NCBI RefSeq assembly: GCF_017409525.1
Contig: NZ_JAFQSO010000004.1
Coordinates: forward strand, 150,112 to 214,111
From: Methanobrevibacter sp.
Lineage (GTDB): Archaea > Methanobacteriota > Methanobacteria > Methanobacteriales > Methanobacteriaceae
DNA length: 64,000 nucleotides
Reading direction: 5' to 3'
In this document: in pieces, positions 19,767-26,895 of the stretch
Layout of the letters: the number at the start of each line of letters is the position of its first letter
Position numbering within the stretch: the stretch's first letter is position 1
Notes under the pieces: generated by a model
Told to the model about the DNA's origin: nothing
The model's input: only the letters and a program-made list of their open reading frames with translations
Databases searched by the model: none
Translations under genes and position numbers: made by a program

Positions 19767-20630
19767 TTAACTACCTCTCACTAAAATATATGCATTTTTT
19801 AAATATTCAATAGCATCTTCTTTTGTCCATTGATTATCATAGTTCCCAAATAAATAATACCTTTCGCAAGGCGTAATCATTTCATTTGTTTCAATAAAAT
19901 TAAGTGCAAAAGATATTATTTCCAATACTCTGTCTTTTAAATTAGAAATAATGAAATATTTTTCATCAATGTTGTAGATTAATGATTCAACAAAGTATGA
20001 AGAAATATTCTCTTCATCAATATAACTGTCATTTATTAATTCAATTTTTATATTTTTAAAAATACGTACTGTTGCTTTAAAGTTAGCTACTCTTTTATTT
20101 TTTTCAGTCATATTGTTTTTATGTAATTTAGGATAACTAATAATTTGTTTTCCATTTTTATCAAAAAATGTAATTCCTTCATAATATTTAGGATATCTAT
20201 AAAAATGTCTATATGAAGCACAAACAATAATGTCTGCATTTAAAGGAGTTCCAGATATAATTTTTATGCATTTATTCTTTTCTGAATAAGAATATTTTTT
20301 TGTATTTTTTAAAATATTTAAAATATGTGATTTGAAGTCGTGGACAGATATATTACTTTCACTATATTTAGAATCAAAATCTTGTCTTTGTTCTGGTGTT
20401 AATGAGTTTTTATTGCTATAAAACACATTTGTTAATTCAATCACGATGTCAACATCACTATCTTCTTGAATATTAGTGTCATTTCCATAAGATCCTTGTA
20501 GATATATATTGAATTTATATTTTTCTGAGTTAATTTTCTGAGTAAAAAATTCTTTTAATTCGTTAAATGTTTCAGTAAACTTTGTTTTATCTCCTTGTTT
20601 TGAATATTCTTCTAATTTTTTATTAATCAT
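19767..20630 (-). CDS. cdn: CD-NTase (CBASS cyclic oligonucleotide synthase)
   Basis: This nucleotidyltransferase makes a cyclic nucleotide signal on phage infection. The catalytic GS motif is G46-S47 (LQGSYGNDT), the metal-binding pair is D59 and D61 in EDSDVDIVIEL, and the third acidic residue is D133 in LNADIIVCAS, matching the GS-x(11)-DxD...D pattern of the DNA polymerase beta-like superfamily. Length (287 residues) and the helical C-terminus fit CD-NTases rather than short MNT toxins. The ATG follows a clear GGAGTGA ribosome-binding site. It forms a tight two-gene operon with the Cap15-like gene. The clade and product cannot be set without an alignment. No ancillary Cap2/Cap3 or HORMA/TRIP13 genes are nearby, so it is a minimal (type I) system. 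Confidence 0.88.
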   Translation of the reverse strand: MINKKLEEYSKQGDKTKFTETFNELKEFFTQKINSEKYKFNIYLQGSYGNDTNIQEDSDVDIVIELTNVFYSNKNSLTPEQRQDFDSKYSESNISVHDFKSHILNILKNTKKYSYSEKNKCIKIISGTPLNADIIVCASYRHFYRYPKYYEGITFFDKNGKQIISYPKLHKNNMTEKNKRVANFKATVRIFKNIKIELINDSYIDEENISSYFVESLIYNIDEKYFIISNLKDRVLEIISFALNFIETNEMITPCERYYLFGNYDNQWTKEDAIEYLKNAYILVRGS

Positions 20631-20882
20631 TTTTAGTCACTCCACTGTTTCTTATATTAATTATTTTATCCGTATAAATTTTAATTTCCAATTTACTCCT
20701 TCTTTTTGTGTTTGTTATTTTTCAATTGTTAATATACAATCAATTTCAGTTAACTTTTTAAATCACCTCTGTAGATTTTCATAAATTCAATAGCTTTTTC
20801 CAATGTATTTGTTTCTAATGCTAGTTATTAATATAGTTTTTGATTAAATAAGTCTTTAAATTTGGTTTTAACTTAATTAAAA
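20631..20882. other. Region upstream of the CBASS operon
   Basis: Very AT-rich non-coding sequence lies between the CD-NTase start and the palindrome array. On the minus strand around 20757-20825 a short open stretch reads LETNTLEKAIEFMKIYRGD before a stop; it may be the worn end of a lost gene. A TATA-like TTTATACGG on the minus strand (near 20690) could serve the CBASS operon. Confidence 0.3.
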
Positions 20883-21008
20883 AGTATACTATTAGTTAAA
20901 ATTGAATATACTAATTTTAAAAAGAATAATTAAATAGTATACTTTTGATATTAATAAGTATACTCTTCTTTAATCAATAGTGTACTAATGAAAAAAATAG
21001 GGTATACA
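20883..21008. repeat. Phased AGTATACT palindrome array
   Basis: Five related 8-bp palindromes occur: AGTATACT at 20883-20890, 20936-20943 and 20957-20964, AGTGTACT at 20979-20986, and GGTATACA at 21001-21008. The last four have centres spaced 21, 22 and 22 bases apart, i.e. two helical turns, so bound dimers would line up on one DNA face. The array lies between a putative ribbon-helix-helix protein gene and the CBASS operon, both on the minus strand. It may be an operator array or iteron-like. Confidence 0.55.
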
Positions 21009-21064
21009 CATTCGTAAGATTAAAAATGTTGGTGAAGGAATAATGTAAATTTAAGATTTAAAAT

Positions 21065-21913
21065 TTAAGTTTCATCTGATTCTTTTTTTTCGAGTTGTTT
21101 GATATCGTTAACCTCTTCATGTTTTACCAATTTTCCATCTCTAAATATTACTAAATCACGGGAATTATATCTTCCTTTTAATTCATCATACATTTCAGAA
21201 TCAACTCTATTGATCTCTTTAGCCATTTTTTTAGCATTTCTGTATGATTCAATAACGTTTGATGAACCTAAATATACTAAAGGATTGTCATACTCAAATA
21301 GTGGTTTTCCATACTTTAAGTATAATTTCTTTTCTTCAGGCATTTTTTTAATTCTTTCTAATTCTTTAATAAAAATATTATTAAATTCATTTAGATCAGA
21401 TAAAACCTTTGAAATTTTGTTTAAATCAATTAATAATGTAATATCTTCTAAATCAATAATTTTTAAATCTAATTCTTCTGTTTTTTCATTATATTCGAAT
21501 AATATGTAATACTGTACTAATTCTGTATCTTTAAATTTTAATTTTGAAATGAACAGGTTATATGAATAAATCCCTAAGTGTTTTTCAGATTTTCCATTGT
21601 AGCAAAATGTATTTTTTGTTTGGTCAAATTCATCTAAATTATTTGGTATTTTTTTAACAATAAATGTTTCTTTTAAATCTTGGGAAGGTTTATTTTTACT
21701 GGCTTTAACTTCTTTATTGTTTAAAAGTTCTTTAAAATTGAAATAATAAATTTCATTTATGTCAATATATTCATTAGTTAATTTAATATCTTTAAAAAAA
21801 TCCGTTAGTAATTTTTCAACTAATTCGACAGTTGATATTCCAGTTAACTCTTTATATCTTTTACTTTTTTCAATCAATTTAGAGTTTATTGCACCTATTC
21901 TTTGTTTTACCAT
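21065..21913 (-). CDS. Putative ribbon-helix-helix N-terminal protein, otherwise unknown
   Basis: The first ~45 residues (VKQRIGAINSKLIEKSK, then TGISTVELVEKLLTDFF) fit a ribbon-helix-helix DNA-binding fold: a short basic strand followed by two helices, the second beginning at a GIS turn. The remaining ~235 residues are charged and strand-rich; I do not recognise them. The gene is AT-rich, reads in the same direction as the CBASS operon, and its stop lies just upstream of the phased palindrome array, so it is a candidate for the protein that binds there. That link is inference only. No transmembrane segments or enzyme motifs are visible. Confidence 0.5.
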   Translation of the reverse strand: MVKQRIGAINSKLIEKSKRYKELTGISTVELVEKLLTDFFKDIKLTNEYIDINEIYYFNFKELLNNKEVKASKNKPSQDLKETFIVKKIPNNLDEFDQTKNTFCYNGKSEKHLGIYSYNLFISKLKFKDTELVQYYILFEYNEKTEELDLKIIDLEDITLLIDLNKISKVLSDLNEFNNIFIKELERIKKMPEEKKLYLKYGKPLFEYDNPLVYLGSSNVIESYRNAKKMAKEINRVDSEMYDELKGRYNSRDLVIFRDGKLVKHEEVNDIKQLEKKESDET

Positions 21914-22072
21914 ATTGTTCGCTCTTAAAATCTATTGATTATTTATCTAATTAAAATTAATTATATTTTTAAAATTAAATTATTTTAAATATTATGTTTT
22001 TTGAACTTTGCAGAAAAGTAAAAATTTCGTAGATTAATCTCAACTTTTTAATATAGCTATTTGATGGTAGCT

Positions 22073-22485
22073 ATGGGTATTGTTGAAGGTCAAATATTTC
22101 ATGAGTCAAATTTTCACATGATTTTTAATAGCTACTTTTTGAAAATTCCATTTTTTGCGTCATAAAATTGTGGAATCTTGAATCAAATGAAGTATTTGAT
22201 GATAAATCTAGGAAAAAATATGATTCATATTTCACAACAAGAGTATTACTAACTAAAGATTTAAAGAGTAATATGCATATTCCAGATTTATATAAGTTTT
22301 AATTATAATATTGAAATCTAATTGCTGATATTATAAATATTCCAGTATGTTATGAGTTTAATTCAATATATTAGGAACTGTACAGTAGTATTTATAAAAA
22401 CATAGTACTTTTACTTATTGAAAAGTTAAACAAATCATTATTTGACATTGACATTTTAAATCCGTCAGAAAACAATGTTAATTAG
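22073..22485 (+). pseudogene. Decayed reading frame, family unknown
   Basis: Coding-like fragments on the plus strand are broken by stops and a frame change. One runs MGIVEGQIFHESNFHMIFN to a TAA, the next contains YDSYFTTRVLLTKDLKSN ending in LYKF and a stop, and a third reads ADIINIPVCYEFNSIY, a stop, then SLFDIDILNPSEN. The pieces lie in sequence and look like one degraded gene of ~135 codons. No family is recognised. Its presence supports long residence and decay of the accessory block. Bases 21914-22072 and 22486-22603 show nothing else. Confidence 0.4.
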
Positions 22486-22603
22486 GTTATAGAAGTTTAT
22501 ATATGCTTTTGTTATATGGAATTTTTTGGATATGGAACAAATAGGACCGGGTTCGCGAAAATATGGGCATTGAAATTTTTTGGAAAAGATGATGAAATTA
22601 ATA

Positions 22604-22918
22604 TTAGTCGCTCAGTAATTTTCTTTTTCCTTTCCATATTAGTTGCCGTTGTCTTTTTCTTGATTTTTTATATTCTTCAAACATCTGTGCCGTAACGTAT
22701 CCGTTTAGTCTTTTGAATTCATCTATTCTAACAATCACTGCTTGTATAATAGCTGCTTCTCCTTCATGCCAGCAGTAATATGGATGATGGCATGGTACAT
22801 CATTTTTAAAGGCCAGTCCTGTTTTGCAGTTGTTGCAGTAATCCACAAACCACAATTCATTTTCCCTTTCTATTTTTTCCTGTTTAGCTTTGATTATTTG
22901 CTGTTTTATGGATTTCAT
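22604..22918 (-). CDS. Small putative zinc-binding protein, hypothetical
   Basis: This protein has a basic N-terminal helix (KSIKQQIIKAKQEKIERE) and then a likely metal-binding cluster, CNNCKTGLAFKNDVPCHHP with a further CWHE, giving four cysteines and three histidines within 30 residues. A basic C-terminus (KKSRKRQRQ) follows. I prefer the ATG at 22918 (104 residues) over an upstream one at 22972, because the extra residues lie inside the inverted-repeat segment. It is encoded next to, and in the same direction as, the replication-type ATPase, so a role in element maintenance is possible. No family is recognised. Confidence 0.5.
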   Translation of the reverse strand: MKSIKQQIIKAKQEKIERENELWFVDYCNNCKTGLAFKNDVPCHHPYYCWHEGEAAIIQAVIVRIDEFKRLNGYVTAQMFEEYKKSRKRQRQLIWKGKRKLLSD

Positions 22919-22933
22919 AATATATTTGATTTG

Positions 22934-23215
22934 TAAAGACCATGAAGACTTTTCACGAAGTCTTTTCAACAAGGGTTTTTAAGTCTTTAATACCCTAAAT
23001 TATAGTTATCATGATATTTTCAATTTGAAAAGACTATTTTTCTAAAGATGTGGGACAATATTTAAACTTCATCACATATCTTCAAAATCATGGTTTTTTC
23101 AAATAACAATCCAGCATAAAACCAATAGATATTGTTTCAATTAACTTAAAAACGATTTTAAACCATTTTGTGAAAAGACTTTTCAAAAAGTCTTTTCAGG
23201 TCTTCATGGTTTTTT
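22934..23215. repeat. Inverted repeats flanking a ~200-bp AT-rich segment
   Basis: Bases 22934-22968 (AAAGACCATGAAGACTTTTC, then ACGAAGTCTTTTCA) recur inverted at 23171-23215 (TGAAAAGACTTTTC, then AAAAAGTCTTTTCAGGTC and TTCATGGTTTT). Each unit is itself an inverted pair of AAGACTTTTC, and a further TTGAAAAGACT lies near 23023. The segment sits between the zinc-type small gene and the end of the AAA+ ATPase gene. Iteron-like repeats beside a replication-type ATPase resemble a plasmid origin, but they could also be terminators or protein-binding sites. Confidence 0.5.
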
Positions 23216-24896
23216 ACAGCCAAGGTGGCTTTTTTACTTCATCATCAAAGTTCATAATGCTTAAATCATCTACAAACTTATCCTCCATCATAATGTCTAC
23301 AACCCATTCTCCAACCTCACGGCAGATGATTTGATGCACGGTATCGTCAATGTGCTTTAAATCATCATTTATGTATGAAACTTCACTTTTAGTCAAGTCA
23401 TATACATTGGATTTGCCGGATTGATCAGTGACCTGAAGAAATCCCTTGTTTGCCAGTTCATATATGTATTTCTTCACTGAATCCTTGCTCAATCCAAGAT
23501 TTTGGAGTGAGAAGTATTGGTTTGTTGTAATTCCCAGGTTCAATGCTTCCGAATCATCCTGTTCCATCCAGTCACTGATATTGTTTCTGATGTCATTTAA
23601 AACTTCAACCGCTTTAGGCGCCAGGTTTGCAGATATGCTTTCTCTGTATGGCTTTAATAAGCTCATGAATTGTTGCACGTCTGCAATATTGGTAAGGATT
23701 ACCCTCTCACCGTCAATGTCATGGATTTCATGGTTATAGTAATTTAAGGCAGTTATTGTTTTCAATATGCCGTTGAACTTATCGAAATCTCTTTTATAGA
23801 AATTTGAGTTCTTCAAAAAGTCAATGACAAAGTAAACATAGGGATTTATTATTACAATATCCTTAAAGACTTCATTAAGGTGCAGGAGCATATATGGCAC
23901 AAGTTCGGCGTCACTTTCATATTGCTTCAAGATCTTGTAGCTTTTTCCATGCTTGAATTCCAATGCAGTGTTTCTGAGATTGAATATTTCTTTGTTGTCC
24001 ATTCTTGGAGTTATGAATATGCTTCTGCTCATTTCCTGCTCGTCGAAATTGTGGTTGGGTATTGTAGTGTATGTCAGGCAGGGTCTGCCCTTAAGTTTCA
24101 AATCCCTTACATCCCATCCTCCTTCACCGTCCGGAATGCTTAACGGCTTGTTTAGAAATCCGTCGGATTGAAGTTCCTTCATGAGATTTTTTGACTCTTC
24201 CATAAAATCATGGTCATTGATTCCACCCATGTCACCATAGTTGACAATCTTGCCGTCATAAAAATACTCATCTTTTTTGGCACGATTGAAGAGTGCTGCT
24301 TCAGTGATTTTCTTTTCATTGACAATGTAGTGATTTGGAATTAATTTTAATGCGGTTTCCTGAATGTGGGATTTTCCGCTGCTTGCTTCACCAAGACATA
24401 TTACTGATACTGGACTTCCCAAAACAACCTGTCCTGCATATACAGTAAATGCATACAATATATTGTTTCGCTCGCCTGCTGTAAACCATTCAACAATACT
24501 GCCAATATAAATCAAAGGATAATCCAATGATTGCAGTTTGGTGATAGCTTCCTTTAATTTAACAGTATCCTTTTCCTGCTCAGCTTGCTTTTTGTCAGCT
24601 ATTTCCTGTTCAATGATTAATAGTTCATTTTCATAGTGGAGCTGCAGGAGCTGTTTTAGTTCTGTGAACTTATTGTTGAACATGTTTGGCTTCATATCAC
24701 CTTTTGGATTTATGATCTGTTTGAACTGTCTTGCAACATTACTTCTGGAAGATAATGTAGCTGGAGATCTGTTTTCATATTCTCCAATCTTATTGCCGTA
24801 TTTGTTTTTGAATACATAGGTAACCTTATCTACATTCTTTTTGTTGATGATAAGTGTTATTGTATCCTTTGTTGGTAATTCCGCTATATTTGTCAT
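23214..24896 (-). CDS. AAA+ / primase-helicase-like ATPase with C-terminal winged helix
   Basis: The 560-residue protein has a Walker A motif in CLGEASSGKSHIQETALKL near residue 167 and a plausible Walker B region in GKIVNYGDMGG. A later RSIFITPRMD could contain the arginine finger. The region near residues 445-500 (QYFSLQNLGLSKDSVKKYIYELANKGFLQV) has winged-helix character. The N-terminal ~120 residues are charged and helical. This layout is like replication helicases or initiators of archaeal plasmids and proviruses. Adjacent inverted repeats agree with a replication role. Exact family is uncertain; it is not MCM or Cdc6/Orc1 by visible motifs. Confidence 0.6.
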   Translation of the reverse strand: MTNIAELPTKDTITLIINKKNVDKVTYVFKNKYGNKIGEYENRSPATLSSRSNVARQFKQIINPKGDMKPNMFNNKFTELKQLLQLHYENELLIIEQEIADKKQAEQEKDTVKLKEAITKLQSLDYPLIYIGSIVEWFTAGERNNILYAFTVYAGQVVLGSPVSVICLGEASSGKSHIQETALKLIPNHYIVNEKKITEAALFNRAKKDEYFYDGKIVNYGDMGGINDHDFMEESKNLMKELQSDGFLNKPLSIPDGEGGWDVRDLKLKGRPCLTYTTIPNHNFDEQEMSRSIFITPRMDNKEIFNLRNTALEFKHGKSYKILKQYESDAELVPYMLLHLNEVFKDIVIINPYVYFVIDFLKNSNFYKRDFDKFNGILKTITALNYYNHEIHDIDGERVILTNIADVQQFMSLLKPYRESISANLAPKAVEVLNDIRNNISDWMEQDDSEALNLGITTNQYFSLQNLGLSKDSVKKYIYELANKGFLQVTDQSGKSNVYDLTKSEVSYINDDLKHIDDTVHQIICREVGEWVVDIMMEDKFVDDLSIMNFDDEVKKPPWL

Positions 24897-25002
24897 ATCT
24901 ATTCCCTAGTTCTTCAAGTCTATCTAAAATTTCCCACATTCTATCCCACAGATCCTTTGGCACATAAACATATGATACTCCATCAATTTCTTCTTTTAAC
25001 AT
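24826..25002 (-). CDS. Small acidic protein, 58 residues, overlapping the ATPase start
   Basis: A strong AGGAG ribosome-binding site precedes the ATG at 25002. The product begins MLKEEIDGVSYVYVPKDLWD and continues with an amphipathic helix (RMWEILDRLEELGNRYDKY). The frame overlaps the first 71 bases of the ATPase gene in another frame, so translation of the two is probably coupled. The sequence looks genuinely coding: a beta-strand followed by a helix, rich in aromatic residues. No family is recognised. It could be a small regulator or copy-control protein of the element. Confidence 0.5.
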   Translation of the reverse strand: MLKEEIDGVSYVYVPKDLWDRMWEILDRLEELGNRYDKYSGITNKGYNNTYHQQKECR

Positions 25003-25950
25003 GATTTTTCTCCTATTTTTCCCATCATTGGGAGTTATACAATCAACAGTCTAAGTTGCTTTTTCCAGAAGTCTTTGAAAAATAAAAATAGTATTGGAGA
25101 AAAATTAGTTTTTCCACCCTTTATTGAATATTTAGAATAAGATAAGCTTTGCTTTTTTGGATTTAAAAATCTTTATATATTCCTTAAAATAAACTAGATA
25201 TTAGGTTAAGTTTTGGAAAATATTAATTTTTAACAAAGTTTGTCGGCTCTGTTTAACTATTTCTATTTTTCTTGACTGACCTTAGGATTATATTAAAAAA
25301 TAATATTTATAAGCTCGTTATTCATAATAAAATTATTTTTTTATAATCCTTTTTTATAATCTATTTTTTCTTGTTACTTTCTTGATATTTTACCTCTTTT
25401 AATTGATTTTCAGACCTCACCAAAAAAACTTGTCTTACCGTGAAAAGTTGATTTCACTTCGTAGAATTGCTTTCAATGGTGGAGGCTAGTTGATAGTTTG
25501 TCAATTTGGATATATAAACATTTCTATTAGTATTTATTGTTAAACTGTTCATTTTTTTGAGAAAAAATTGTGTCCATAAGCCTTGTATTTTTGGAAATTT
25601 TGCTAAACATTAAAACATAAATTGTCTATAAAAAAAGTCAAATGTATAAATTTTATTTCAACAATATATGGCGGTAAAATTACCATAAATGGATTTTTCA
25701 TATAGGATTGCTGTTTAAAGCTATGTTCTACTCCTAATATTTTGTTATTATATTTTTTATTATCCTATTTATATAAATAACTAATAAAATTAATGTAAAT
25801 GAATGCGTATAAAATAAATTCTAGTTAAGACATAATATTAAAAAGTAATAGGATGTGTTAATTATTCTATACTAAAATTGAGTAAATTAATTAAGAAAAA
25901 CTTCTTTCAAACAGGGTATATTGAAATATAATAATTTAATTGGTGAAAAA
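25003..25950. other. Long AT-rich intergenic stretch
   Basis: About 950 bases contain no convincing gene. A hairpin GTGAAA-AGTTGA-TTTCAC lies at about 25440-25457, and several TATA-like runs occur. A half-site resembling TTAGGTTAAG appears at 25190-25200. I see no tRNA, CRISPR or transposon end that I can support. Confidence 0.4.
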
Positions 25951-26673
25951 ATGGCTTTGACTGAGGAGTATACATGTAAAAAATGTGGAAATAAATTAGT
26001 TAATAAGGATAATTTATTTTTCTACGATTCTGAATTAAAAGCAACAATTGTTTATCCTTTACTTTTTTCAACTGCTAGTCGAGGTGCTGATTCATTGATT
26101 AAAGGTGATGTTAGTGAAACATATTGTCAAAATTGTAAAAAATTTGTTAGAATTTATATAATCACCACAAATAAAAACAACATTGAAAATGTACATGAAA
26201 TAGTCAAACAAGGAATAAATAATAATATTGATAAAAAACTGATGGTGATAAACGAATTAAAAGAAATTAAAAAAAGAGAAAAATACATGGTTGAAAAGAA
26301 AAAAGAAAAAATCATGTCTAAAGTTGCTCATGAAACCAGTTATATAGTAATATTCCCAGAATTAAATAATGGATTTACATACTATGGAGATAGTGGATTA
26401 AATGAACATGAAGTTATTGAAAAAGCCATAGATGGCTTCCATGAACAAGTTGACTATATACTTGATTTTTATATTAAAGATTATAAAAAGGATATTGAAG
26501 CAAATTATTTCGTCCTTGATGCATCCAATAACCTCTCTGAGAGTTATAATCTTTTAGATAACCTAAACTGTCCAAAATGCCATGCGAAAATTGATTATGA
26601 AATTAATGAAAAAACCCCCTGTCCAAAATGTGGAGGAAAACTTTCTCTTACAAATACTATAGATTCACATTAA
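25951..26673 (+). CDS. Protein with two zinc-ribbon-like ends, unknown function
   Basis: The protein starts ALTEEYTCKKCGNKLVNK, a zinc-ribbon knuckle that pairs with a later YCQNCKKFVR, and ends with a second ribbon (CPKCHAKIDYEINEKTPCPKCGG). The middle holds a basic coiled stretch (NELKEIKKREKYMVEKKKEK) and a segment YIVIFPELNNGFTYYGDSG followed by a helix, faintly like HicB-type antitoxin folds. A TTG start at 25921 is possible, but GGTGA five bases before the ATG at 25951 favours the latter (240 residues). It stands alone, convergent with the NADAR-type gene. No function can be assigned. Confidence 0.6.
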   Translation: MALTEEYTCKKCGNKLVNKDNLFFYDSELKATIVYPLLFSTASRGADSLIKGDVSETYCQNCKKFVRIYIITTNKNNIENVHEIVKQGINNNIDKKLMVINELKEIKKREKYMVEKKKEKIMSKVAHETSYIVIFPELNNGFTYYGDSGLNEHEVIEKAIDGFHEQVDYILDFYIKDYKKDIEANYFVLDASNNLSESYNLLDNLNCPKCHAKIDYEINEKTPCPKCGGKLSLTNTIDSH

Positions 26674-26771
26674 AAGGAAGTAAAACTAGTCAGGTCACAT
26701 AATACCATTCTAATAATATAAAAATCATGACCATATATCAAAAAATCTTTCATATTTAGAATCTTTTAATT

Positions 26772-26888
26772 TTATTCGTAACAATCTTTTTCTTTTAAAT
26801 ATTCAGTATACTCCCAATCAATTAAATCTTCATTTTCATACAATTTACGGATTTCATCTCTTAGTTCCATTAGAGCAAAACCGAATAA
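26772..26888 (-). pseudogene. Orphan C-terminal fragment of a second NADAR-type gene
   Basis: Just after the stop of the NADAR-type gene, the minus strand reads LFGFALMELRDEIRKLYENE then DLIDWEYTEYLKEKDCYE and a stop. It is a near copy of that gene's own last ~37 codons with a different final sequence and in a different frame from the intact stop. It is a remnant of a tandem duplication, or the original 3' end displaced by a recombining copy. Confidence 0.75.
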
Positions 26889-26895
26889 CAATTTA

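Noticed and set aside
20757..20825. LETNTLEKAIEFMKIYRGD fragment as a gene
   Set aside because: Too short, no start or ribosome-binding site; at most a remnant.
21099..21509. 136-residue open frame on the plus strand
   Set aside because: Antisense shadow of the putative RHH gene; serine/phenylalanine-rich and without ribosome-binding site.
25186..25260. Possible transposon end (TTAGGTTAAG and GTCGGCTCTGTTTAAC)
   Set aside because: No matching inverted end or transposase fragment was found nearby.
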